The notes beneath the pieces are model-generated. The model saw only the letters and a list, made by a program, of their open reading frames with translations. It ran no database searches and was not told the origin of the DNA. Shown here piece by piece: positions 34,701-40,533 of a stretch of 64,000 nucleotides of DNA. Position 1 is the first letter of the stretch, and every line of letters starts with the position of its first letter. Source of the DNA: Setophaga petechia (taxonomy: Eukaryota > Chordata > Aves > Passeriformes > Parulidae); NCBI GenBank assembly GCA_024362935.1, contig JANCRA010000126.1, positions 496,001 to 560,000 on the forward strand. Reading direction: 5' to 3'. The translations under genes were made by a program, and so were the position numbers.

Positions 34701-37700
34701 CTCCCCAGGCTGAGTGTGCTGGTGCAGAGCTGAGCTGAGCTGGTGGCACAGCCCTGCCCTGCAGCAGGACTCCCTGAGCTGTCCCCAGGCCATGGCTGTG
34801 TCCCCAGGCTGGGCAGGAGCCATGTGGGCACCCTGGCAGCAGGGTTGTCTTTTATTGTCCCTGTCCCAGGGCTGCTGTGTCCCGTGGCTGTGCCCAAGCT
34901 CAGCCCTGTGGTGGTTCTGTCCCTCTGTCCTGCTGTCTGTCCCAGCTCTGGGTGACCCCAGGGCTGCAGTGGCACAGGAATTGCAGGCAGGATCCTGGGA
35001 CTGTGCAGGAGCAGTGATGAGAGCAGGGACACAGCTCACAGAGCACAGCCTGAGGTGCCCTCGGGCCTCCAGGGCTTTCTCTGGGCTCAGCTGCTGCTTT
35101 TTGTCTCCCCAGGTGCAGATCCAGAACAAGAAAGTTGACCTCTCCAAAGTGTCCTCCAAGTGTGGATCTAAAGCAAATATCAAGCATAAGCCAGGTAGGA
35201 ATTTTGCCATTTCCTCATTTGTCTGTAAGTTTTGTCCCTTAAATGCAGCCCTGGATTGGGACTGGAATAGTTTTAGGGGCTTGTTGCTTTCAGGGGATGT
35301 CCCCAGAGCTTCTGGAAATTTCTAAAAATGCTTCTTCCACAGTTCCTGGTGGTTTGATGAGCAGAGGGGGGGATTAGGAGATGTGGGATGTCCTGTGAAG
35401 ATAATCTACAGCTTTGACTTATTTCTGCTTTCCTGCTCCTTTGAGAAGGAGAATATGGATACTTCCAGAATCATTCCAGGAAGCTTCATCCATGCTCACA
35501 GAGGCTTTGGGGCACTGGGAACATCCCAGGATGCTCATGGAACATGGCAGGATAAAGGAAATTCCCTTCAGTCATTCAGAGCACATACCAGGGTGCTTTT
35601 AGCCTTGACCCACAGCAGCTCTGCCTCACATGGAACCCTTCTGGCCCCTGGGTGGATTTTCTGGGATGGGTGTGGGAATCACCTGCTCTGTGCTGAGAAC
35701 ACAGCAGTTCCTCTGCCTCAGCTCCTGGGAATCTCAGGTTTGTCCCTAAGCCCAAGGTGCTGGGGCTGGAGGCCCCTGGCTTGGCCTGAGGGATGGTCAG
35801 TTCAGTGTCCATGGGCTGATGGTCAGTTCAGTGTCCTTGGGCTGATGGTCAGTTCAGTGTCCTGGAGCTGATGGTCAGTTCAGGCTGATGGTCAGCTCAG
35901 TGTCCTTGGGCTGATGGTCAGTTCAGTGTCCATGGGCTGATGGTCAGTTCAATGTCCTTGGGCTGATGGTCAGTTCAGTGTCCATGGGCTGATGGTCAGT
36001 TCAATGTCCTTGGGCTGATGGTCAATTCAGTGTCCATGGGCTGATGGTCAGTTCAATGTCCTTGGGCTGATGGTCAGTTCAGTGTCCATGGGCTGATGGT
36101 CAGTTGTGCCCCGGAGCTGATGGTCAGTTGTGTCCTGGAGCTGATCTGAGCTCGGTGCCCTTGACTGGCCCTGGTCCCTGGGGCCATTCTCCAGCTGGGA
36201 GCGCTGCCACTGGCACAAGGGCCAGGGTTGAGTGCCCAGGCAGGGAAGGAGCCCCTCAGGCTGGGAAGGAGCCCCTCAGGCTGGGATGGGCCCCTCAGGC
36301 TGGAAGGAGCCCCTCAGGCTGGAAGGAGCCCCTCAGGCTGGGATGGGCCCCTCAGGCTGGAAGGAGCCCCTCAGGCTGGAAGGAGCCCCTCAGGCTGGGA
36401 TGGGCCCCTCAGGCTGGAAGGAGCCCCTCAGGCTGGAAGGAGCCCCTCAGGCTGGGATAGGCCCCTCAGGCTGGGATGGAGCCCCTCAGGCTGGGATAGG
36501 CCCCTCAGGCTGGGATGGGCCCCTCAGGCTGGGATGGAGCCCCTCAGGCTGGGATAGGCCCCTCAGGCTGGGATAGGCCCCTCAGGCTGGGATAGGCCCC
36601 TCAGGCTGGGATGGGCCCCTCAGGCTGGGATGGGCCCCTCAGGCTGGGATGGGCCCCCCAGGCTGGGATGGGCCCCTCAGGCTGGGAAGGAGCCCCTCAG
36701 GCTGGGAAGGAGCCCCTCAGGCTGGGAAGGAGCCCCTCAGGCTGGAAGGAGCCCCTCAGGCTGGGAAGGAGCCCCTCAGGCTGGGATGGGCCCCTCAGGC
36801 TGGGATGGGCCCCTCAGGCTGGGATGGGCCCCTCAGGCTGCTCTCTGTCCCTCTGGGAGTGCCCTGCAGGCTGCCAGGGCTGCCAGGTCAGAGCAGGGCA
36901 CTCCCCTGGCAGGAGCCCTGGCCCTGGTGGCTCCCAGCCCTGGGAACGCGGTGCCACGGGCGCGACCTCTGCCAGCTCAGTGCCGGGCAGGGACAATCCA
37001 GTAACGAGCTGGGGGTGACAATCACTGCCTTGTCCAGGCCTGATGGGAGCACTGCCACCCTGCCAGGCCTTCAGCTGCCTCTGTGGCACCAAACCCCTTG
37101 CTTTGCACCATTGGCTGTGCCAGGCTTCCAGGGCAGAGCTGAGGCTTTAATGATGTCGCTGGGAGGAAGAGCTGTGCTCAGCAAGACTTGAGCTGGGCTT
37201 TGGAGAAGCTGCTGGGGTGGGGACTGCAGCCAGGGACGGGTGGCCCTGTCCATGCAGGGGGGTTGGAATCATCCCCAGGATCCAGGATTCCAATCTCTGG
37301 ATTTGTGCACTGATCTGTCAGTGAAGGAGGCAGCACTGTGGTCAGGGGGATGGAGCATTTGCCTGGGAGGAAAGGCTGAGACAGCTGGGATTGCTCAGCC
37401 TGGAGAAGGGAAGGTTTTGGGGTGACCTCACTGTGGCCTCCCAGGACCTGAAGGGAGCCAAGATGAGGAGAGAGAGAACTTCCAAAGGCCTGGAGTGCCA
37501 GGACAAGGGGAATGGCTCCCACTGCCAGAGGGCAGGGATGGATGGGAGATTGGGAATTGGGAATTGTTCCCTGTGAGGGTGGGCAGGCCCTGGCACAGGT
37601 GCCCAGAGCAGCTGGGGCTGCCCCTGGATCCCTGGCAGTGCCCAAGGCCAGGCTGGACAGGGCTGGGAGCAGCCTGGGGCAGTGGGAGGTGTCCCTGGGA

Positions 37701-40533
37701 CAGTGGGAGGTGTCCCTGCCATGGCAGAGGTGGCACTGGATGATCCTCCAGGTCCTTTCCAACCCAGCCCATTCTGGATTCTGTAATTAATGGGAATCTA
37801 TCCATATCTAATTTATCTATTCTATTCTGTTATATCTATATCTATCTATATCTATCTATATCATCTATATCTAATTCTGCAATCTATTCCATTCTGGAAA
37901 AATCTTGCTAAAATGCTCAGCTGTGTTTGTGACCTCCACATTCCCTGCAGTGTTCCTGCAGGTGGGGTGTGCCAGGGGAGCTGCCCAGGCAGGCAGGGCT
38001 GCCCAGGGATGCCAGGGCTGGAGCAGCAGGGGAAGGGGGAGGAAGGGAGAAGGGCAGGGACAGAGGGGAGCAGGAGGTGCCCTGGCACTGCTGGGGGCAC
38101 AGGTGGCTGAGCTGGAGGGGCCTGGGCAGGGACAGGGACAGGAGCAGTGGGACTCAGCCTTGGAATGGCAGCAGTGAGGGACGGTGGGGGTGGCATTTCA
38201 CACCTCTGCTGAGGGAGGCAGCCTCAGGAGCAGATCCAGGGAGTTCTCTCTGGATGGGCAGCATTCCCCAGGGCCCTGTCTGCTGGCACGGCTGGAAATC
38301 ACCAGCTTTGGTCTTCCAGAACTTTTCCTGGGGAGAAACTGAGCCAGGGACTGTGGAACTTGTCCTGTCCCTCCTCCAGGGGTCCCCAGGGGCTCCTGGG
38401 TGGGACTGGGTGGGACTGCTGGGGGCTTCCCCAAACTCAGCCCTGCTCCCTGTCCCCGCAGGGGGAGGAGATGTCAAAATCGAGAACCAGAAGCTGAACT
38501 TCAAGGAGAAGGCCCAGGCCAAGGTGGGATCTCTGGACAACGTGGGACACTCACCGGCCGGAGGGGCTGTCAAGGTGAGGGCAGGGACCTGGCCCAGCCA
38601 GGGAATGGCTTTGATCCAGTTCTTGTCCTGCTGCTGCTGTGCAGCTCCTCCACCACAGCCTGGTACAGCCTCCGTGCTCCTGGGGCCTCTGCTGTGCACC
38701 CCTGGGTGAGGAGGGAGCCCAGGGTGAGGATGGAGCTCTGGGTGAGGATCGAGCTCTGGGTGGGGATGGAACCCTGGGTGAGGAGGGAGCTCTGGGTGGG
38801 GATGGAGCCCATGACAAGGATGGAGCCCTGGGTGGGGATGGAGCTCTGGGTGAGCATGGAGCCCAGGACAAGGATGGAGTCCTGGGTGAGGCTGGAAAGG
38901 AGAGAGCTGGACCCAGCTCGGGGTGCCTGACCCTGTTGGGTATTCCCAAGGGCTGGCACTGCCCATCTCCATCCTTCCTCTTGGAACCTGAGGGCAGGGA
39001 TCACTGCAGGCTGGGGGCCCAGCAGAGGGGCTGGCAGGGGCCATGCCCAGCAGGGGGGCTGGCAGGGGCTGGCAGGGGCCATGCCCAGCAGAGGGGCTGG
39101 CAGTTCCACCCCCAGTTAAAGCTGCTGAGATCCACGTGCTCTGTGCTGGAGAGAGCACCTGGTGGTCTTGGGAACATTTGCAGAGCCATGGAATGCCCTG
39201 AGCTGGAAGGGATCTGTCCAGCCCATCCTTCAGCCCTGTTCTGTTTGTGTGGGGATGAGAACAGAGCACAGCTCTTGGGCTGATTCATCCCTTCTCCCAC
39301 AGGAGCACAAACTGTCCCCAGCCTCAGCTCTGCATGTTCCAGGTCTGCAGCAATGGGACATCTGTGCCCAGGGAGGGGACATTCCCTCCTCGAGGGATGT
39401 GTGGGCCTGGCACAACCCCAGGGAGCTGGGAATTGTGCTCAGGGAGTCACTGGAAGGGACTCTCTGAGCACACCTGCCATGGTGACACCCCTGCCATGGC
39501 AGGGACACCTCCCACTGTCCCAGGCTGCTCCCAGCCCTGTCCAGCCTGGCCTGGGACACATCCAGGGATCCAGGGGCAGCCCCAGCTGCTCTGGGTGTCT
39601 CCAGGTCATGATCCAATGTCACAGCAGTGACCCTACACCAGCCCTGGGCCCCAGAACATTGGGGTTTGTCCCTGGCATTCTCTGTGCCAGCTGTTCCCGT
39701 CTGCCCAGCTGTGTCTGGCATCAGCTCCGGGACCCGAGGGCACTCGGAGGAACTCCAGGGCCCCGGGGTCCCTCAGAGCCCGCAGGGCCGGGCAGGATTT
39801 GCTTTCCCAGGAGCGGAGATTGCCGCTGCCATCCCCTCCCGTCCCTGCAGCCTTCCCTCGCGGTGGCGCTGAGCCGTGCCCCCGTTGTCGTTGCAGGCGG
39901 AGGGCGGCGCGGAGCCGGCGCAGCTCCCGCCGGCCAACGGAGCGGGGCCGGGGCCGGGCGCGCTGCCCGCGAGCCCCGCGCTGCGGGAGAACGGCGTGGC
40001 GCCGGGCCTGGCCGGCCTGGGCAGCGCCGAGCAAAGGGAAATGCAGAGCCTCGACACTCACATCCAAGAAACAAGTAAGTGCCGGGGCCCCGCCCGGGGC
40101 CGGGGGAGGGAGCCCGGCAGCCCCGGGCACGGCGGCGTCGCTGCCACCGCAGCCCCCGACCGCTGCCGGCGACGTCTGCGGGGTTGTCGTGCCTTTCTTT
40201 TAATTCGGAAAATTGCCTTTTATCTTCCAGGCATCTAATGATGACATTATGGTATCGTCTTCCATTCCCCTCCTGTCCCTTGTCTCCTCCTCTCCCCGTG
40301 TCCCCTTGTCCCCTGCCCTTGTGTCGCTGCAGATTGAGTCTCACAAGCTGACGTTCCGTGCGAAGGCCGAGGCTCGAACAGACCACGGAGCGGAAATCGT
40401 CGTCTCCAAACCCCCCACCCTTTCCAGCAGCACCTGCCCCCGGCGTAGCACCTCCGCCAGCGCCAGCCTGGGCTCCGTCGCCTCCCCGTCACCGTCACCG
40501 CCGCCGGCCGCGCCCTCCCAGCAAGGCTTGTGA
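5712..40533 (+). CDS. MAP4: MAP4 (microtubule-associated protein 4), spliced gene with two C-terminal forms
   Basis: MAP4 binds along microtubules in the cytoplasm and stabilises them. Exons, all GT-AG and phase-consistent: 5712-7212, 18978-19078, 19898-20101, 21850-22027, 26182-26241, 26905-27224, 28982-29104, 30754-30846, 35113-35194, 38462-38574, then either 39897-40074 plus 40231-40238 (986 aa, ends ETSI) or 40333-40533 (991 aa, MAP2/tau-like tail ending QGL). The identity rests on the repeats: [54 protein letters not shown] and [20 protein letters not shown], which match mammalian MAP4 as I recall it. The motif [13 protein letters not shown] upstream is also MAP4-like. Each repeat carries a KXGS motif, the known MARK-kinase target in this family. 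The mammalian N-terminal projection exons are not seen and probably lie left of the window, so this model is a short isoform starting at the internal CpG-rich exon. The exon joins are inferred from splice signals, not from RNA. Confidence 0.93.
8512..8660 (-). mobile_element. CR1 3' fragment
   Basis: GGAGGGACCTCAAAGCCCAT, then CCTGCCATGGCAGGGACACC and TCCAGCCTGGCCTGGGACTC are CR1 3'-end landmarks in reverse orientation. Confidence 0.8.
9030..9260. repeat. Degenerate tandem repeat of about 45-50 bp
   Basis: Successive blocks contain TGACACCTTTCATG or a variant, followed by a G/T-rich part (GGGGTTTGCTGACA). About five diverged copies. Confidence 0.6.
9315..9430. repeat. Diverged dispersed repeat, copy 2
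   Basis: Partner of 4868-4990 in the same orientation, with the same block order ending in GGGATCTTTAAATCAGACAA. Confidence 0.55.
10435..10495 (-). mobile_element. CR1 3' terminal fragment
   Basis: TCACAGAATCCCAGGGTGGT then TTGGAAGGGACCTTAAAGCC mark the extreme 3' end of a CR1 in reverse orientation; it is truncated after about 60 bp. Confidence 0.75.
11375..11625 (+). mobile_element. CR1 3' fragment
   Basis: Forward-orientation CR1: GGAATGGCTCCCAGTGCCAG, CAGAGCAGCTGGGGCTGCCC, GGTGTCCCTGCCATGGCAGG and TTTAAGGCCCCTCCAACCCA, ending near TTGGAAATCTCTGAATTCC. Confidence 0.85.
12036..12119. repeat. 43-bp tandem duplication, 2 copies
   Basis: CTGCATTTGGGTCAAGCAGG and the following 20 or so bases are repeated exactly twice. 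Confidence 0.9.
12258..12455. repeat. G/A-rich minisatellite (GAGGAAGGAGCTGAGGGGT)n
   Basis: About ten units of 18-20 bp. Purine-rich on the plus strand. Confidence 0.88.
12808..13115 (-). mobile_element. CR1 fragment, different subfamily
   Basis: CAGAATCATAGAAAAATGGG, then GATCATTGATCCAACCCCTG and GGGCAGTGCCAGCACCCTCT match the other common avian CR1 3' pattern. Confidence 0.75.
13640..13835 (+). mobile_element. CR1 3' fragment
   Basis: CAGAGCAGCTGGGTCTGCCC, GGTGTCCCTGCCATGGCAGG and CATCCCAAACCATCCTGGGA, in forward orientation. Confidence 0.82.
14640..14715. repeat. 21-bp tandem repeat, 3-4 copies
   Basis: CCTGAGGGTGTCCCTGTGTCA repeated just upstream of a CR1 fragment. Confidence 0.85.
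14730..14915 (-). mobile_element. CR1 3' fragment
   Basis: GGAAGGGACCCTAAGGTCAC, CCTGCCATGGCAGGGACACC and CCAGCTGCTCTGGGCACCTG in reverse orientation. Confidence 0.82.
14912..15530. repeat. AT-rich minisatellite, units of about 38-50 bp
   Basis: Roughly 14 units built from GATTTATTGATAGGAATCAT and GATAGGAAAAATATAGGAAT. Each unit contains the small palindrome ATCATGAT. The array abuts the CR1 fragment to its left. Confidence 0.9.
15676..15766. repeat. 22-bp tandem repeat, 4 copies
   Basis: GGGAATGTCCTTCCCTGTCC followed by CT, four near-perfect copies. Confidence 0.92.
16168..16204. repeat. (AAT)n microsatellite
   Basis: About twelve AAT units directly before a CR1 fragment in reverse orientation, where the CR1 3' tail would lie. 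Confidence 0.9.
16205..16450 (-). mobile_element. CR1 3' fragment
   Basis: TTGGAGGGACCTCAGAGCCC, CCTGCCATGGCAGGGACACC, then CTGGCACTGGGAGCCATTCC, in reverse orientation. Confidence 0.82.
17461..17560 (+). pseudogene. Duplicated 5' edge of MAP4 exon 18978 with its splice acceptor
   Basis: About 98 bp nearly identical to 18911-19007: AGCAAACT..AAAAACATATC, then the acceptor tract GTGCCTTCCTTCCCCCAG and the first 31 coding bases (KAEEPKAA). Homology stops before the rest of the exon and its donor. If the acceptor at 17529 were used, the frame would continue into unique sequence and stop about 150 nt later. It is probably a non-functional exon fragment, though the splice signal looks intact. Confidence 0.85.
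17938..18475 (-). mobile_element. CR1 fragment interrupted by (CCATC)n
   Basis: The 3' end (GGAATCCTGGAGTGGTTTGG) and the internal part (GTCCAGCCTGGCCTTGGGCA, CCATTCCCTGTGTCCTGTCC) flank a CCATC array at 17986-18164. The array lies exactly where an ordinary CR1 has CCCATCCAGTGCC. Confidence 0.82.
17986..18164. repeat. (CCATC)n microsatellite with CCATCCAT and CCCATTC variants
   Basis: About 180 bp of CCATC-type units inside a CR1. Confidence 0.93.
18978..19078 (+). CDS. MAP4: MAP4 exon, [13 protein letters not shown] segment
   Basis: 101 nt between a TTCCTTCCCCAG acceptor and an AAG|GTAGGAG donor. It completes the codon left by the long exon (G|GC) and ends in phase 0. It encodes [20 protein letters not shown] followed by [13 protein letters not shown]. 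The [18 protein letters not shown] pattern matches the human MAP4 junction between projection domain and Pro-rich basic region. Its 5' edge is duplicated 1.45 kb upstream at 17461-17560. Confidence 0.92.
19079..19897 (+). other. MAP4: MAP4 intron
   Basis: Unique sequence, with a (TTA)n tract at 19741-19776 about 120 bp before the acceptor. Confidence 0.8.
19741..19776. repeat. (TTA)n microsatellite
   Basis: About twelve TTA units with one TTTA interruption. Confidence 0.9.
19898..20101 (+). CDS. MAP4: MAP4 exon, Pro/Ser/Lys-rich basic region
   Basis: 204 nt, phase 0 at both ends, so it could be skipped in frame. The acceptor is CCCTAAAG and the donor AAG|GTAAGA. It encodes [20 protein letters not shown], then [18 protein letters not shown] and a tail [15 protein letters not shown], equivalent to the human stretch that ends ARPSILPSKDVKPK. 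Such basic Pro-rich sequence increases microtubule affinity in this family. Confidence 0.9.
20307..20790 (-). mobile_element. CR1 fragment interrupted by (CATCC)n
   Basis: TTGGGAGGGACTTTAAAGCT on one side and CACCCCTGCCATGGCAGGGA then CCAGCCTGGTCTTGGACATT on the other flank about 290 bp of CATCC units. The insertion point within CR1 is the same as at 17.9-18.2 kb. Confidence 0.85.
20344..20633. repeat. (CATCC)n microsatellite
   Basis: About 55 pentamers with CATTCC, CACCC and CATCT variants. Confidence 0.93.
21850..22027 (+). CDS. MAP4: MAP4 exon, Pro-rich basic region
   Basis: 178 nt, acceptor CTCGCAG and donor GTGAGT at 22028. It encodes [20 protein letters not shown] and continues through Ala/Pro/Thr-rich sequence to PTPPKRPT plus one base. 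VADAKPAEK corresponds to the IADAKAPEK segment of mammalian MAP4. It ends in phase 1 and joins the CC of the next exon to make Ser. Confidence 0.9.
22170..22745. repeat. Minisatellite built from a CR1 segment, about 11 copies
   Basis: Units of about 50 or 75 bp centred on GGTGGATATTGGGAATGTTC, then GGAAAAGGCTCTC, with or without CCAGCCCTGGCATAGCTGGT. This is the forward counterpart of the CR1 segment at 26395-26480 (CCCAATATCCATCTGAACCT, CTGGCATAG). Confidence 0.88.
23966..24530. repeat. G/T-rich array of GGTTT, GGGTT and GATTT units
   Basis: About 560 bp with almost no C on the plus strand. Higher-order units recur (GGTTTCATTGGGTTTGGTTT and relatives). The core at 24211-24255 is pure (GGGTT)n. 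Confidence 0.92.
26182..26241 (+). CDS. MAP4: MAP4 small exon ([19 protein letters not shown])
   Basis: 60 nt between TGTCTCGGCAG and G|GTAACC. The peptide [19 protein letters not shown] matches the IKTEGKPAEVKKMTAKS block of human MAP4. It is phase 1 on both sides, so skipping would keep the frame. Confidence 0.88.
26395..26480 (-). mobile_element. CR1 internal fragment
   Basis: GGCAGCCCTTTCCAGGAGGG, then CCCAATATCCATCTGAACCT and CTGAGGCTGTTTCC, in reverse orientation. Confidence 0.65.
26525..26625 (+). mobile_element. CR1 3' fragment
   Basis: GGATGGGACATGGAGCACCT and GATGTCCCTGCCATGGCAGG, in forward orientation. Confidence 0.7.
26640..26860. repeat. 21-bp degenerate repeat (TTCTGTGTGTCTGAGGCAG)n
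   Basis: About nine units just upstream of the repeat-1 exon acceptor (26904). Confidence 0.85.
26905..27224 (+). CDS. MAP4: MAP4 exon: Pro-rich region and microtubule-binding repeat 1
   Basis: 320 nt, acceptor CATCCCACAG and donor AAAG|GTGAGC. It begins [17 protein letters not shown], runs through a long Ala/Pro/Lys stretch, and ends in repeat 1: [18 protein letters not shown] then QPGGGK. KVGS is the KXGS phosphorylation motif. The exon is extremely GC- and CpG-rich compared with its introns. Confidence 0.95.
27225..28981 (+). other. MAP4: MAP4 intron
   Basis: Mostly unique sequence; no gene or clear repeat recognised. Confidence 0.75.
28982..29104 (+). CDS. MAP4: MAP4 inter-repeat cassette exon
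   Basis: 123 nt, phase 0/0, from CATCCAG|GGG to AAA|GTGAGT. It encodes [16 protein letters not shown], then [20 protein letters not shown]. This is the spacer between repeats 1 and 2 in MAP4 (human AKVEKKTEAAA...QPAGK). Skipping it would join GGGK directly to VQIVSKK, as in tau and MAP2. Confidence 0.88.
29105..30753 (+). other. MAP4: MAP4 intron
   Basis: Unique sequence plus a CR1-like piece near 29965-30060 and a degenerate repeat with CATGCCCCAGGGCAGTCCCA-type units (about 30210-30530). Confidence 0.7.
29965..30060 (-). mobile_element. CR1-like fragment, diverged
   Basis: TCACTGGGGCTGGAGAAGCC then ACCATGGAGCCCAACCACCC resemble the 3' end of a CR1 in reverse; diverged, so only moderate support. 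Confidence 0.5.
30754..30846 (+). CDS. MAP4: MAP4 microtubule-binding repeat 2 exon
   Basis: 93 nt, phase 0/0, the classic size of a single tau-family repeat exon. It encodes [20 protein letters not shown] followed by [11 protein letters not shown]. In mammals this kind of repeat is alternatively included, giving forms with fewer or more repeats; the symmetric phase allows that here. Confidence 0.96.
31013..31370. repeat. 17-bp minisatellite (CTCCCTGGGCTGTTCTG)n
   Basis: About 21 units, with variants in which GGCTGTTCTG is replaced by GGCAGCTCCTG. It stays open in all three plus-strand frames. Confidence 0.93.
32596..32735. repeat. (TCTCC)n homopyrimidine tract
   Basis: About 27 uninterrupted pentamers with no purine on the plus strand. 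Confidence 0.95.
33155..33300 (-). mobile_element. CR1 3' fragment
   Basis: GGAATGGTTTGGGTTGGGAA and CACCCCTGCCATGGCAGGGA, in reverse orientation. Confidence 0.8.
33495..33556 (-). mobile_element. CR1 3' terminal fragment, other subfamily
   Basis: ACTGAGGTTGGAAAAGATCC then ACCACGGAGTCCAACCTCTG: the typical end of the GTTGGAAAAGACC-type CR1. Confidence 0.72.
34390..34715 (-). mobile_element. CR1 3' fragment
   Basis: GGAGGGACCTTAAAGCCCAT, CCTGCCATGGCAGGGACACC, CTGGCACTGGGAGCCATTCC and GCTCTGAGCTCTCCCTGGAG: one of the longer copies in the window. Confidence 0.85.
35113..35194 (+). CDS. MAP4: MAP4 microtubule-binding repeat 3 exon
   Basis: 82 nt from CTCCCCAG to CCAG|GTAGGA. It encodes [20 protein letters not shown] then ANIKHKP plus one base. 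The split Gly codon of the PGGG loop is completed by the next exon. Confidence 0.96.
35793..36140. repeat. 26-bp minisatellite (GATGGTCAGTTCAGTGTCC..GGGCT)n
   Basis: About 13 units that differ mainly at CATGGGCT versus CTTGGGCT; a few are shortened. Confidence 0.92.
36239..36840. repeat. 19-20-bp minisatellite (CCCCTCAGGCTGGGATGGG)n
   Basis: About 31 units of four kinds (GGGATGGG, GGAAGGAG, GGGAAGGAG, GGGATAGG), arranged in blocks. Confidence 0.94.
37355..37800 (+). mobile_element. CR1 3' fragment, longest copy seen
   Basis: GGAAAGGCTGAGACAGCTGG, TCAGCCTGGAGAAGGGAAGG, GAATGGCTCCCACTGCCAGA and TGATCCTCCAGGTCCTTTCC, in forward orientation. A 21-bp segment (CAGTGGGAGGTGTCCCTGGGA) is doubled at 37680-37720. 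Confidence 0.88.
37801..37875. repeat. (TATCTA)n tract at the 3' end of a CR1
   Basis: TATCTATATCTATC units directly after the CR1 end. Confidence 0.88.
38462..38574 (+). CDS. MAP4: MAP4 microtubule-binding repeat 4 exon
   Basis: 113 nt from CCCCGCAG to AAG|GTGAGG. It encodes [20 protein letters not shown] then [17 protein letters not shown]. It ends in phase 0, and from here the message can take either of two terminal routes (39897 or 40333), both in frame. Confidence 0.96.
38705..38890. repeat. Minisatellite of about 20 bp (GGTGAGGATGGAGCTCTG)n
   Basis: Nine or so G-rich units; variants read GGTGGGGATGG or GACAAGGATGG. Confidence 0.88.
39180..39245 (-). mobile_element. CR1-like 3' fragment, diverged
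   Basis: CCATGGAATGCCCTGAGCTG then GAAGGGATCTGTCCAGCCCA, in reverse orientation. Confidence 0.5.
39470..39625 (-). mobile_element. CR1 3' fragment
   Basis: ACCCCTGCCATGGCAGGGAC and CCAGCCTGGCCTGGGACACA, then CCCAGCTGCTCTGGGTGTCT, in reverse orientation. Confidence 0.8.
39897..40074 (+). CDS. MAP4: MAP4 C-terminal exon, MAP4-type tail
   Basis: 178 nt from GTTGCAG to ACAA|GTAAGT. It encodes [20 protein letters not shown], ends [13 protein letters not shown] plus one base, and is very GC-rich. The human counterpart ends QREAQTLDSQIQETSI. Joining to 40231 adds S-I-stop. Confidence 0.9.
40231..40238 (+). CDS. MAP4: MAP4 terminal coding bases (S-I-stop)
   Basis: After a strong acceptor (CTTTTATCTTCCAG), GCATCTAA completes ETSI-stop, the expected MAP4 C-terminus. 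The exon continues as 3'UTR. A 21-nt microexon reading (40231-40251, donor GTATCG) would also be open and in frame between repeat 4 and 40333, adding ASNDDIM, but that donor is weak. Confidence 0.82.
40333..40533 (+). CDS. MAP4: MAP4 alternative terminal exon, MAP2/tau-like tail
   Basis: 201 nt including TGA, after CTTGTGTCGCTGCAG. It encodes [28 protein letters not shown], a Ser/Pro-rich stretch and a final QQGL. Tau has [20 protein letters not shown] and ends AKQGL, and MAP2 is similar, so this is the ancestral tau-family C-terminus. It joins repeat 4 (38574, phase 0) in frame. Joining it to 40074 instead would read Asn-stop. Whether it is used, and in which tissue, is not visible. Confidence 0.82.
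   Translation: MESHKLTFRAKAEARTDHGAEIVVSKPPTLSSSTCPRRSTSASASLGSVASPSPSPPPAAPSQQGL

Larger units (their letters stand above)
30847..35112 (+). other. MAP4: MAP4 4.3-kb intron
   Basis: Contains a 17-bp minisatellite, a TCTCC tract and three CR1 fragments. The remainder is unique. Confidence 0.8.
35195..38461 (+). other. MAP4: MAP4 3.3-kb intron
   Basis: Contains two large minisatellites (26-bp and 19-bp units) and one CR1 with a TATCTA tail. Confidence 0.8.
38575..39896 (+). other. MAP4: MAP4 intron between repeat 4 and the C-terminal exons
   Basis: Contains a minisatellite of about 20 bp, two CR1 pieces and a GGCAGGGGCCATGCCCAGCA repeat (39020-39110). Confidence 0.78.

Noticed and set aside
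38154..39269. 371-codon minus-strand open frame across the MAP4 repeat-4 exon
   Set aside because: Its repeated [16 protein letters not shown] sequence comes from the G-rich minisatellite at 38705-38890 on the other strand.
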